Source of the DNA: CAYUAG01 sp046483025
GTDB taxonomy: Bacteria > Zhuqueibacterota > QNDG01 > CAYUAG01
Direction of reading: 5' to 3'
Length of the DNA stretch: 28,861 bases
NCBI GenBank assembly: GCA_046483025.1
Contig: JAWODZ010000010.1
Span: 1-28,861, forward strand
The translations under genes and the position numbers were made by a program. A model generated the notes under the pieces. It was not told the origin of the DNA, made no database searches, and saw only the letters and a list, made by a program, of their open reading frames with translations. Below are positions 8,437 to 16,654 of this stretch, one piece after another (position 1 is the stretch's first letter; the number at the start of each line of letters is the position of its first letter).

Positions 8437-9030
8437 TCAGAAATTCCCGAATCTGAAGGTGATGCCATCCACTGGACCGCTGATATCGCTGTTGGCCAGA
8501 CCCTGCCTGTCCACACTCTGTACGATTCTGTACCCGGCACTTGTCATGATCCGGAACCAGCTCGCAATATTTATTTCTGCAAATACAGAAGCCTGGACGG
8601 CATAGAAATAATCCTCTCTCCATTCCTTATCACTGTTTTCCTGGTGATAGTCAATATCACCCCATCCGATAAGTCCTTCAACACCCCAGTGTATCAATTT
8701 ATCAGGTTTGAACATTTTTCCAATAATCATTCCCTTATATTCTATATCCATATAGATTTCATTATCAGCAGATGAAATCGGGGCATCAAGATTACTTCCC
8801 TTGGTTTTATAACTATGCCATCCAATAATCCATGATCCATTAAATATCCATTCTGCTCTGAATCCGTCAATTATTGTACTTTGACCGTTGAAAGATGAAA
8901 GACCAACATAAGTACCAACAGACCAGCCGTTTTCAACATCACCGCTTATGAGTGTTTCCTCTTCTCTTTCCTGAGCTGCCAAAGGCAGATATAGTATACA
9001 TACTAATGTGATGATTAATAGTCTTTTCAT
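8437..9030 (-). CDS. Predicted outer-membrane beta-barrel protein (paralog B)
   Basis: A 197-residue secreted protein. The start at MKRLLIITLV is preferred to an ATG nine codons upstream because AAGGAG lies just before it and it gives a clean signal peptide (cleavage near PLAAQ). The mature part alternates aromatic and polar residues, as in small outer-membrane barrels, and ends in Phe (TFRFGNF), the usual barrel C-terminal signal. It is a paralog of the gene 13 bp upstream: both mature proteins begin with E-E-T-L-x-S-G-D-V and end with S-D-I-S-G followed by a short F-G-x-F strand. Function unknown; a structural barrel or porin-like sensor is possible. No known domain recognised beyond the fold class. 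Confidence 0.65.
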   Translation of the reverse strand: MKRLLIITLVCILYLPLAAQEREEETLISGDVENGWSVGTYVGLSSFNGQSTIIDGFRAEWIFNGSWIIGWHSYKTKGSNLDAPISSADNEIYMDIEYKGMIIGKMFKPDKLIHWGVEGLIGWGDIDYHQENSDKEWREDYFYAVQASVFAEINIASWFRIMTSAGYRIVQSVDRQGLANSDISGPVDGITFRFGNF

Positions 9031-9043
9031 TTTCAATATCTCC

Positions 9044-9640
9044 TTAAAAACTTCCAAATTTCAGAGAAATCTTTGCTGCAAGACCAGAGATGTCGCTGTC
9101 AGTTATTTGTTCCAACTCCAGTCCTGATGTATACCGATAACTTGCTCCGGCACTGATACGGAAAAATTTGGTTACATTGAGCACTGCTTCAATGCCGGGT
9201 TCAAGAACAAAGAATGCATCTCCGTCATTGTCCATGTCAAAATCCTCTTCATCCCATAGTATATGACTTGCACCTCCGCCGCCAATAAGGAAGAAAAATG
9301 ACAAGTGAGTGAGTTTCCAGGAGTTCATTATAAAACCAATCTCAAATCCTCCGTATCCCAGACCCAGGGACAGGGAATCATTACCGGCAGTAGATTGTAA
9401 AGTCGGAATCCTGGTTACCAATCCATATCCGGCACCGCCAATAGTAATCATATGGTTGATTATCCATCCGCCACGTCCACCGACCATTACTCCGGTGTTG
9501 TTATTGATACTGGAAAATGTCACTACCGGACCTCCGAATCCACCGTGAGAAACATCTCCGCTGAACAAGGTTTCTTCGTCAGTGGCTTTAAGAGCTGCTG
9601 TAAATACTAACACTATGAACACTATTAAGATTTTCTTCAT
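9044..9640 (-). CDS. Predicted outer-membrane beta-barrel protein (paralog A)
   Basis: A 198-residue protein. The start at MKKILIVFIV is chosen because AAAGGAGAG lies a few bases upstream; an earlier in-frame ATG would add nine charged residues before the signal peptide. The signal peptide ends near ALKATD. The mature protein is Gly-rich with barrel-like strands (GGPVVTFSS, MVGGRGGWIINHMITIGGAGYGL, FFLIGGGGASH) and ends SLKFGSF. It carries an acidic Asp-rich loop, EEDFDMDNDGD, that could bind Ca2+. It is the upstream member of a two-gene tandem with paralog B; sequence between them is clearly related at both ends but diverged in the middle. Role unknown. Confidence 0.65.
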   Translation of the reverse strand: MKKILIVFIVLVFTAALKATDEETLFSGDVSHGGFGGPVVTFSSINNNTGVMVGGRGGWIINHMITIGGAGYGLVTRIPTLQSTAGNDSLSLGLGYGGFEIGFIMNSWKLTHLSFFFLIGGGGASHILWDEEDFDMDNDGDAFFVLEPGIEAVLNVTKFFRISAGASYRYTSGLELEQITDSDISGLAAKISLKFGSF

Positions 9641-9869
9641 ATTCTCTCTCCTTTGTCTCATTGACAATTTTTAATCACTTATTGGTATTTTCATCAGTAA
9701 CAGGAGAAGTATCTCATTCTCTTTCTTCATTAATCATAAATATTTCTCATTGCTAGTAAAATTTTAACAACCCTGGTTTAGTCTGTTGATCCATATAATC
9801 ATTACACATTTCTACGGAGTTGAACGTCCCATGTTTCACGTATGTAGTGTTAAGGTGTGATACAAGAAA

Positions 9870-10955
9870 TCAGGCCTTAAATTTACCCGACTTTATGTCT
9901 TTTTTTTCTTTCATTATTTGTTTATACAATTTTCCCGTTTTTTTATTTTTTTGCCTTTTATCCACATATGACATGCTATAATATTCTGATTCCTTTTGAA
10001 TTTTTATATAATTCTGATAGTGTTTTTCACTAATTTCACCTTTTTCTACAGCTTTTAATACAGAACATCCGGGTTCATTAGTATGAGTACAATTATTAAA
10101 ATGACATTGCTGAGAAAGCATGACAATATCTTTAAAGGTTTCATCCAATCCGGTATCAACACCTATATTACCTAATTCTCTCATTCCTGGATTATCGATT
10201 ATTAATCCTCCCTGATCTAGAATGACTAATTGACGTTGTGTCGTAATATGTGTCCCTTTACTGTCTTTATTACGGACTTCTCCTGTTTTAAAGATATTTT
10301 CTCCCATCAGTTTGTTTAGTAACGTTGTCTTTCCAACCCCGGATGATCCTAAAAGACAATACGTTTTACCTAATTTTATACAATTTTGAATATCATCAAT
10401 TCCTTTGCTGTTTACATTGCTGAAAGCTATAATATTATAATCGCGATATGTATTTTGGATCTGGGAAATTTTTTGTTTCAAGTTATCTGATGAAATTAAA
10501 TCTAGTTTGCTTAACAAAATTATCGGGGTAATATTACTTTCATTTACCATAACCAAATATCTCTCCAGCCTCGGTATATTAAAATCAACATCAAGAGACT
10601 GTATGATAAAAGCAGTATCGATGTTGGCAGCTATCAGCTGATACTCAATAGATTTGCCGGCTGTTTTGCGTTTTAAAAGGGATTTTCTCGGTAGTATATC
10701 ATGAATTATTGCAAAAGTCTGATTATCATAATATTGTACAAATACCCAGTCTCCAACAGTAGGTAAATCGAGATTTGAGTCAGCACCAAATCTGATTTTT
10801 CCGGTAATCTCTGCATGAATTTCAATTTTTTTATTTCGAATTACATAGTTATCTTTATTTACAGACACAACTCGGGCAACTTTATACTCAGATTGTTGAT
10901 CTTCTTGACACTTTACCCGGAACCAGTCATTGAATCCCAGATCTTTTAGTTTCAT
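9870..10955 (-). CDS. rsgA: Ribosome small-subunit-dependent GTPase A
   Basis: A 361-residue circularly permuted GTPase that checks late 30S ribosome maturation. The order of motifs shows the permutation: an N-terminal OB-fold region (VARVVSVNKDNYVIRN to about residue 90), then G4 LLSKLDL, G5-like region FSNVNSKG, G1 GSSGVGKTTLLN, G2 GTHITTQRQL and G3 DNPGMRELG. The C-terminal zinc knuckle is CHFNNCTHTNEPGC (C-x4-C-x-H-x5-C) followed by the long RsgA helix. It has the longer N-terminus seen in part of the family and a Lys-rich C-terminus. Start ATG with only a weak GGAAT upstream. It stands alone between spacers of 202 and 119 bp. Confidence 0.93.
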   Translation of the reverse strand: MKLKDLGFNDWFRVKCQEDQQSEYKVARVVSVNKDNYVIRNKKIEIHAEITGKIRFGADSNLDLPTVGDWVFVQYYDNQTFAIIHDILPRKSLLKRKTAGKSIEYQLIAANIDTAFIIQSLDVDFNIPRLERYLVMVNESNITPIILLSKLDLISSDNLKQKISQIQNTYRDYNIIAFSNVNSKGIDDIQNCIKLGKTYCLLGSSGVGKTTLLNKLMGENIFKTGEVRNKDSKGTHITTQRQLVILDQGGLIIDNPGMRELGNIGVDTGLDETFKDIVMLSQQCHFNNCTHTNEPGCSVLKAVEKGEISEKHYQNYIKIQKESEYYSMSYVDKRQKNKKTGKLYKQIMKEKKDIKSGKFKA

Positions 10956-11074
10956 TTTTTAATTCCACTCTTTGTATTTTAGATTTATTATATTTAAATA
11001 GTTTCATTTTTAATTGTTACAAACTATAATCTATTTTAACATTTTCATATAAACCTGTAATGAATATTATTTAA

Positions 11075-12403
11075 TTAACGGTGACTTGCAAGATATTTTA
11101 TGCCTTCAATAAGCATATCCACATGTTTATAAGAGACAAAAATGTGAGTTGATATTCTTACGCCTGCAGTATTATCTCTGGTACGTCCTATGGTTCTGAT
11201 TACAAGGTTGTATTTCTCATGCAGATAATTAACTATTTTTTTGGGCTCAATTCCTTTGATCGAAAACGCAGTAAGACCTCCGCTCAGATAAGGATCTTCC
11301 GGAACATGCAGACGAATACCGGAAATTTTTTTCAGCTCTTGTCTTAAATATGCTGTTAAGGACTTTATTCTTCTTTCTATGCGGTTCTTTCCTATTTTAG
11401 TCTGAAAATCAAGAGCTTCTCCCAAGGCAAAGGTAAGCGGATCTGCACGTTGGCCCAGGGTTTCAAATTTTCTGGCGTTTTCATAACTGTCCCAGCCTGA
11501 AGTGGCAATTGTTGGCCATAATTTATTCTGCACTTTTTTACTTACATAAAATAAACCGCGGCCAGTAGGAGCACCCAGCCATTTATAAGGACTGGATGTA
11601 AAAAAATCAGCACCCAGGTCCTGCATATCCAGATTCAACATCCCCAGACCATGAGCACTGTCTGCAACAAGAAGGATTCCGTTATTATGAGCAAGCTCAC
11701 TTAATTCCTTGATTGGTGTAATAAGTCCGGTTATATACACTGTATGGCTAATACTGATAACTTTTGTTTTGGGAGTGATAGAGTTCTTAAATGCATTCAC
11801 TATCTCATCGACATTCTTAGGGGGTACTTGCAGTGATACTTCCTTTACTACTATACCAGCTCTTTTTTCCTTTAACTTCCAGGGATGAATCCCACCGGGA
11901 TGTTCCAGGTTTGACATCAAGACTTCATCACCTGGTTTTAAATCAAGTCCATTGGCTACAAAGTTCATTCCCTCAGTGGTATTTCTAGTAATAGCAATTT
12001 CTTCAGGAGAGGCATTAATAAACCGGGCCAGCTTTGTTCTTACTTCCTGTTTTTTCTTAGGAAAATAATTATAGAAATCAAAAGGATTGGTGGCTTGAAT
12101 CTTAAAGGTTTGCATCAGGGTGTTGAAAACAGGTTTAGGCATAGGACCAACGGTACCATTATTCATCATGATCAGACCATTCTGAAAAAGAAAATGGTCG
12201 CGTATTGAGTCCCAGTAAACACCATCAGGTGATTCATCTTTGATAAATTTTTGATTGAGTGATTTGATACTTTGATATACGGTGGCATTTAGATAATTTA
12301 GAGTAGAAATTGATAGGGCTGACCCCCCCAGTAGCAATTTAGTAAATTCTCTTCTGGAATAATTTTGACTATCTTTTTTCAGATAATTTTTTTTCGGATT
12401 CAT
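11075..12403 (-). CDS. Tat-exported class V aminotransferase-fold PLP enzyme (isopenicillin N epimerase / cysteine desulfurase-like)
   Basis: A 442-residue PLP enzyme. An upstream in-frame ATG exists, but the ATG chosen has AAAGGAGG 8 nt before it. The N-terminus holds a twin-arginine signal, S-R-R-E-F-T-K at 16-22, followed by the hydrophobic LLLGGSALSIS, so export in folded form through Tat is predicted. The rest is a class V aminotransferase fold: NNGTVGPMPKPV at the start, TEGMNFVANGL, a PLP-contacting ADSAHGLG and the Schiff-base Lys274 in SPYKWLGAP, then GRGLFYV. The nearest known groups are CefD-like epimerases and selenocysteine lyase/cysteine desulfurase relatives; the reaction is not known. 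A TTGACA-N17-TAAAAT promoter lies about 80 bp upstream. Confidence 0.8.
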   Translation of the reverse strand: MNPKKNYLKKDSQNYSRREFTKLLLGGSALSISTLNYLNATVYQSIKSLNQKFIKDESPDGVYWDSIRDHFLFQNGLIMMNNGTVGPMPKPVFNTLMQTFKIQATNPFDFYNYFPKKKQEVRTKLARFINASPEEIAITRNTTEGMNFVANGLDLKPGDEVLMSNLEHPGGIHPWKLKEKRAGIVVKEVSLQVPPKNVDEIVNAFKNSITPKTKVISISHTVYITGLITPIKELSELAHNNGILLVADSAHGLGMLNLDMQDLGADFFTSSPYKWLGAPTGRGLFYVSKKVQNKLWPTIATSGWDSYENARKFETLGQRADPLTFALGEALDFQTKIGKNRIERRIKSLTAYLRQELKKISGIRLHVPEDPYLSGGLTAFSIKGIEPKKIVNYLHEKYNLVIRTIGRTRDNTAGVRISTHIFVSYKHVDMLIEGIKYLASHR

Positions 12404-12482
12404 TTGAAATCCTCCTTTATGATTTATAAAAAAATGATAGTCTAAAAAATAAATAATCAATTAATATAGAATAATCATTTAT

Positions 12483-12511
12483 ATTTTAATAATTTAATAG
12501 TACAATGTCAA
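12483..12511 (-). promoter_or_regulatory. Sigma70-type promoter for the Tat-exported PLP enzyme gene
   Basis: Read on the minus strand: TTGACA (12511-12506), a 17-bp spacer, TAAAAT (12488-12483). An AT-rich T6 stretch lies just upstream of the -35 box. The distance to the ATG is about 80 bp. The 18 bases ending at the -35 box (TATATTTTTTCTTGACAT) also occur at the ptb promoter. Confidence 0.6.
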
Positions 12512-12578
12512 GAAAAAATATATGTTGATTTATAAAAAGTTAAATAACTGACACCCCCCGGAAATAAACAATTAAAAC

Positions 12579-12598
12579 AATTATAAAACTTTATAATT
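12579..12598. repeat. AATTATAAA-ac-TTTATAATT palindrome
   Basis: A perfect 9-bp inverted repeat with a 2-bp centre, containing a TATAAT. It lies 25 bp before a TTG-initiated stub that heads the broken T9SS-cargo gene. It may be an operator or a -10 element of that dead gene, or chance in AT-rich DNA. Confidence 0.35.
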
Positions 12599-12623
12599 AA
12601 AGGATTTATTGTAGGAAAATAAG

Positions 12624-13661
12624 TTGAAAAGGATTCTCCAATTTGTTTTATAAGAGCAGATCAATACCGTTAAAGAAAGCATCACGTATAACACAATTAC
12701 TTTTAATCTTGAAGGACCTGGTAATTTTAAAGGAAATAATCCGACTATTCCATGCAACGGAGTTGAATATATTGAATTTCAGGCTGTAAAGGAATCCGGG
12801 AAAACAAAGATTATTGCAACTTCACCCGGGCTTCTGCCAGATACCCTGATAATTTTAATTGACAAGTTTCTTTTTATTGATGATTTTGAAAACTATACAT
12901 CAGATGATTCTTTATCTAAGGTCTGGATCCCTCAAAGCTACACCACTGCAGATGTATTTATCGACTCATCAATAGTTGGCAACGGCCGACAGTCAATGCG
13001 ACTGGATTACAGCATCGGTAACGGAAGTGTGAACTATGCAAGTGTATCCAGGTCTATAGCTGGCAGTTTTGAGCAAGCTGAAATTTTTTCTTTATGGTTA
13101 ACAGGAGATGGCTCTGATAGTAGCCTCAATATTCGATTTTATATTGATGTTATGCATTATTGGTATTATGATCTTTTTCCGGATACAACTGATTCTATAA
13201 CTGTAAATATTAGCCTTGACGCTTTTTCAGCAAACTATCAGGCCACGGATATTAATCCTGCCATGTCCAAATCACTTGCTTTTTCTGTCAACAAAGGAAA
13301 TGGTGATTTTGGTGGAGGATCTGTTTATTTTGATAATATCCAATTTAAAACTGGTAATGGGACTTCTGTGCCTGATGTTACTGATATATCAGTACCGGAT
13401 GATTTTATTCTGTATCCCAATTATCCCAATCCTTTTAATGCAGTTACCAGTATAAAATATTCATTGTCTGAGATATTCCGGGTAAAAATATCTATTTACA
13501 ATGTAAGCGGCCAGATGATTGAAACATTGGTTGATGCAAAAAGAAATCCCGGAACCTATACAACAGAATGGAATGCAGAAAATGTTTCATCCGGTATTTA
13601 TTTTTATCGTCTGGGAGCAGAAACAGCAACGTTAATTAAAAAATGTATATTATTAAAATAG
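12624..13661 (+). pseudogene. Truncated T9SS-exported carbohydrate-active protein (Ig-like, CBM11-like and type A sorting domains)
   Basis: The frame is open from 12654 to the TAA at 13659-13661, so coding sequence extends well upstream of the first ATG (12996), which lacks a Shine-Dalgarno sequence. From 12654 it reads a beta-sandwich end like those at the C-terminus of GH2 glycosidases (YNTITFNLEGPGNFKG ... GKTKIIATSPGLLPDTLII). Next comes a CBM11-like jelly roll (DDFENYTSDDS, SMRLDYS, GGGSVYFDNIQF), and then the T9SS type A sorting domain: FILYPNYPNPFNAVTSIKYSL, IYNVSGQMIETLV, SSGIYFYRL, KKCILLK. No catalytic domain is present. In the same frame, TTG AAA AGG ATT CTC at 12624 after TAGGA could be the signal-peptide start of the original gene, cut off by TAA at 12651. 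I infer loss of the catalytic part; a secreted non-enzymatic remnant is less likely. Confidence 0.65.
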
Positions 13662-13731
13662 ATTCCCTGAATAAAGTGTAGCTTGATTATTAAATTATTT
13701 TTCCCGTCCTCTTTTATCCTTGCCTTTGACT

Positions 13732-14069
13732 TCTCAAACTCCGTCATTATTATATAATGCTATGATCAAGCCTTTGATATCATTCAGTACAAGAAGTGTG
13801 ATCTGGTACCAGGGAGAATCAGATACCGGGCGTTAATGTCAGTATCGAACCTTGTTTTCTTTATTGGTTTCATGCTGGAGGAATAAATGGAATCAGGGTA
13901 GTTTTCCATTCTATTATGTCCAGATAGCTCCGTATAAATATGAGGCAATAATCCAATCTCAATTATTACGGGAAGCTCAGTTAAGAACACTGTCATTACC
14001 CAATACCGGTATGGTGGTACAACTGATATTGGCAATCCGGATAATGTTCATCCTGCCAATAAGCAGGCA
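13732..14069 (+). pseudogene. Broken sialate O-acetylesterase (SASA/SGNH family) fragment
   Basis: The translation shows family hallmarks across three lesions. From 13741 one frame reads P-S-L-L-Y-N-A-M-I-K-P-L and then VIWYQGESDTGR, the oxyanion/Asn-equivalent block of sialate O-acetylesterases, and meets an in-frame TAA at 13834. The same frame resumes as QYRTLF and WRNKWNQGSFPFYYVQIAPYKYE, then LLREAQ and LSLPNTGMVV. One base is missing around 14017-14019, after which the +2 frame reads TTDIGNPDNVHPANKQ, including the catalytic-type D-x-H-P motif region. Homology stops at about 14066, where a transposase fragment on the other strand begins. The N-terminal nucleophile region is absent. These enzymes deacetylate sialic acid or act on acetylated glycans; this copy is dead. 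Confidence 0.75.
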
Positions 14070-14408
14070 GTGCACATGATTGTCGGGGACATTGACAACA
14101 AGAATTCGATAGTTTTTTTTGATTTTTTCAGCAATCGCATCTGCTACGATCAGCCGGGACTTCTCATCAAGTCTGACTGCGTCAGGTGATACAACACCAA
14201 TTTCCATCATTTTTTCGCTAATACGACTTCCATGCGTTACCCAGACAACATGATAGGCGTTCCAATCCTTCTCAATTGTCTTCTCATGAAATATTTCGGA
14301 AAAATAAAGTTCAAGATCAAATTCTGTATGACCGTTAGTGATTTGGCTGATCAAGTCATCAATTTGTTCTTTTGTATTCCTGTTTCTTGGTAGGGTTGGT
14401 TTCGACAA
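14064..14408 (-). pseudogene. IS200-like / REP-associated tyrosine transposase, N-terminal fragment
   Basis: A frame beginning at a TTG reads KPTLPRNRNTKEQIDDLISQ, then DWNAYHVVWVTHGSRISEKM and YRILVVNVPDNHVHCLL. NAYHVVWVTH and DNHVHC are the first beta strand and the HUH (H-x-H) metal-binding motif of Y1 transposases (PF01797). The reading frame then runs into the antisense of the sialate O-acetylesterase fragment (GRMNIIRIANIS), so the helix with the catalytic Tyr is missing. Upstream of the TTG, another frame (14410-14450) reads NLYSELEHLKPLYFVET and may be the true N-terminus after a frameshift. The piece cannot be an active transposase. Confidence 0.6.
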
Positions 14409-14472
14409 AGTAAAGCGGTTTCAGATGTTCCAGTTCAGAATAAAGGTTATTGAAATTATTTTTGATAATTAT

Positions 14473-15498
14473 TTAAAACAAACTCTTTATTGCGTCCACC
14501 GCTGTATCAATATCACTGCTGTCCACATCAAGGTGAGTTACAGCTCGTAATCTTTGCGGGCCTACTGAAAGAATAAGTATATTATGCTTTTTAAGTTTAG
14601 CTGCAACTTGGTCAGCAGTGAGATAGTTTTTATCAATATCAACCATAACGATATTGGTTTCGACATTATCCATATCAACTGAGAATTCTGTAATTGAGTT
14701 AAATCCCTCAGCGAGTTTTTTGGCATTATTATGATCCTGGGAAAGTCTTTTAATGTTATTATTTACCGCATATAAGGCACCGGCAGCAATTATTCCTGCC
14801 TGCCGCATGCCTCCGCCGTATATTTTTCTGTATCGATGAGCCTTTTTAATGAACTCTTTACTGCCAACAATCATGGAGCCGATCGGCGCTCCCAATCCTT
14901 TGGAGAAACAGACACTGACGGAATCGAAATAACGAGCATACTCTTTTAAGGAAATCCCTGTGGCCACAGAAGCATTCCATAAACGAGCACCGTCAAGATG
15001 CATGTTTAAACCATATTTTTTAGAGAGGTTGTGGATTTTTTTGATTTCATCTAAGGGATATATTTTTCCGCCGGCACGATTATGAGTATTTTCAAGACAA
15101 ATTAATCGGGTGGGAGGAAAGTGAACATTATATGGACGAATTACTTTTTCTATTGCTGCATCAGTCAGGATTCCGTTTTCCCCGGGGACTGTCCTTAGCT
15201 GGACCCCGGAGAGCATAGCAGGTGCACCGGCTTCATAGTAAAAAATATGGGCATTTTGTTCCAGAATCACTTCTTCCCCTGGTTGAGTATGGGCATTTAT
15301 TGCTACCTGATTTCCCATTACTCCGGAAGCAACGAATAAACCCGCTTCTTTTCCTAATAAGCTGGAAACTTCTTCCTGTAGACGGTTTACAGTTGGATCT
15401 TCTGCAAAAACATCATCCCCAACTTCTGCGTTTTTCATCCATTCTCTCATTTCAGGACAAGGTTTTGTAAACGTATCACTTCTTAAATCAACAAACAT
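14473..15498 (-). CDS. ltaE: Low-specificity L-threonine aldolase
   Basis: A 341-residue PLP enzyme that splits threonine (and allo-threonine) into glycine and acetaldehyde. The start MFVDLRSDT is preferred over an ATG seven codons earlier because AGGAAAGG lies 7-8 nt upstream and the family begins with this D-x-R-S-D-T motif. Conserved features: VGDDVFAEDPTVNRLQ, ASGVMGNQ, His84 in QNAHIFYYEAG that stacks on PLP, LENTHN, HLDGARLWNA and the Schiff-base Lys200 in SVCFSKGLGAPIGS. Length is normal. It starts 13 bp after the stop of the PorD-like gene on the same strand, so the two are probably cotranscribed. The C-terminal end is intact, just before the decayed region. Confidence 0.93.
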   Translation of the reverse strand: MFVDLRSDTFTKPCPEMREWMKNAEVGDDVFAEDPTVNRLQEEVSSLLGKEAGLFVASGVMGNQVAINAHTQPGEEVILEQNAHIFYYEAGAPAMLSGVQLRTVPGENGILTDAAIEKVIRPYNVHFPPTRLICLENTHNRAGGKIYPLDEIKKIHNLSKKYGLNMHLDGARLWNASVATGISLKEYARYFDSVSVCFSKGLGAPIGSMIVGSKEFIKKAHRYRKIYGGGMRQAGIIAAGALYAVNNNIKRLSQDHNNAKKLAEGFNSITEFSVDMDNVETNIVMVDIDKNYLTADQVAAKLKKHNILILSVGPQRLRAVTHLDVDSSDIDTAVDAIKSLF

Positions 15499-15511
15499 AA
15501 TAATACCTTTC

Positions 15512-16375
15512 CTATTCATTTATATGTTTTTTATATAGTGCTTTATTATTGGGATCAATAGTACTCATCCTCTTTAATAAATCCTTGTCATGGCCTAATA
15601 TGTTAATAAATTGTAAATTATGAGCTTGCAGGAATTGCAATACTCTTTCATTATCCGGATCCTGGGTTAATGTGCAATAAATAAAGGTAAAAGCTTTTTC
15701 ACAGTATTTTTGAGCAGTAGTGTCCTCTTCCCCTGCATAGGATAGCCCCAGAAAAAACTGATCTTTCATATTACGATACGGTTTAAATTCCTTGCTTAAC
15801 AGTTTATCAATTAATTCGTTTCTCTCCTTCCATCCCCAGGCATATTGGCTGTTAAACTGGGCAGAATTAGCGATGTTTCTTGCTCTTTCAAAATATTTAT
15901 TCCCAAGATATTTCCCATATTTGTCATACTCCTCACCGAGTAAAATATAAATATAAAAATCAATAAAACTTTCCAGAGGGTCAAACATTGATTCATTATG
16001 AATAAGCGGATCTCCTGAATTATAGGGAAAGACCCAATATTTATCATAATATTGGGCATCTGAATTATTGGATATAATAAATCTTCCCTTATATCTGTCC
16101 TCAAAATTTACAATCTTATGTTGCAAGAATATCTGAATACTAATCTGCAAAGGATTTTCAAAAACTTCACCGGTCCAGTCATATTCATCAACATAAGATT
16201 TAATTTTTTGATCAAAGTCTTTTAATTCTTCTTTCTTTTCCAGAGGAAGCCTTTCCAGAATTATCTGTATATCTGAATCAAAAAGTTGTGAAAAAAGGGA
16301 CTTGTTCACTAAAAAAAATAATGTAAACATTACAATTACACTGAATTTGTTCCGGAGGCAATTTATGTATTTCAT
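15512..16375 (-). CDS. porD: DUF4835 / PorD-like protein, T9SS-associated
   Basis: A 287-residue exported protein with a signal peptide (hydrophobic core FSVIVMFTLFFLVN, cleavage near LFSQ). The body resembles the DUF4835 family (PF16119): an early D-W-T-G segment, LQISIQIFLQ, then ESFIDFYIYILLGEEYDKYG, KYFERARNIANSAQ, WGWKERNELIDKLL and a C-terminal FLQAHNLQFINILG. DUF4835 members include PorD, a gene linked to type IX secretion in Porphyromonas and relatives; the assignment is from remembered family patterns, not a search. The start ATG has AAGGAG 9 nt upstream. It leads an operon with threonine aldolase. A T9SS cargo remnant nearby supports the presence of such a system, although no core T9SS gene is in the window. 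Confidence 0.55.
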   Translation of the reverse strand: MKYINCLRNKFSVIVMFTLFFLVNKSLFSQLFDSDIQIILERLPLEKKEELKDFDQKIKSYVDEYDWTGEVFENPLQISIQIFLQHKIVNFEDRYKGRFIISNNSDAQYYDKYWVFPYNSGDPLIHNESMFDPLESFIDFYIYILLGEEYDKYGKYLGNKYFERARNIANSAQFNSQYAWGWKERNELIDKLLSKEFKPYRNMKDQFFLGLSYAGEEDTTAQKYCEKAFTFIYCTLTQDPDNERVLQFLQAHNLQFINILGHDKDLLKRMSTIDPNNKALYKKHINE

Positions 16376-16477
16376 GATTTATTCTCCTTCAGTTAAACGT
16401 ATTTAAGGGAAATTTTATATAATTTATTTAAAGTTAATAATAAGGGATATAAATATCAAGAGGTTTTATATTTTTTC

Positions 16478-16506
16478 TTGACATATTGAGATACAAATGT
16501 TATATT
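16478..16506 (+). promoter_or_regulatory. ptb: Sigma70-type promoter for ptb and the acyl-CoA island
   Basis: TTGACA (16478-16483), a 17-bp spacer, TATATT (16501-16506), with TG one base before the -10 and a T6 tract before the -35. Transcription would start near 16513 and give a leader of about 140 nt before the TTG start of ptb. The 18 bases TATATTTTTTCTTGACAT are identical to those of the promoter at 12483-12511. Confidence 0.65.
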
Positions 16507-16654
16507 AAAATTGCTGTTATTATAATTACTAAAAATTAATTTAGTTTAATTGTATGCATTCAGCAGTTTTTATCTTTATTGGAATATTAACTGTTCAATT
16601 TTATAATCTTAAAATGTATAACCTGAACATTCATAAATTAATGGTAGAATAAAT

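Noticed and set aside
12996..13661. Intact 221-residue gene starting at the first ATG
   Set aside because: The ATG lacks a ribosome-binding site and the frame and its domain homology extend upstream to 12,654.
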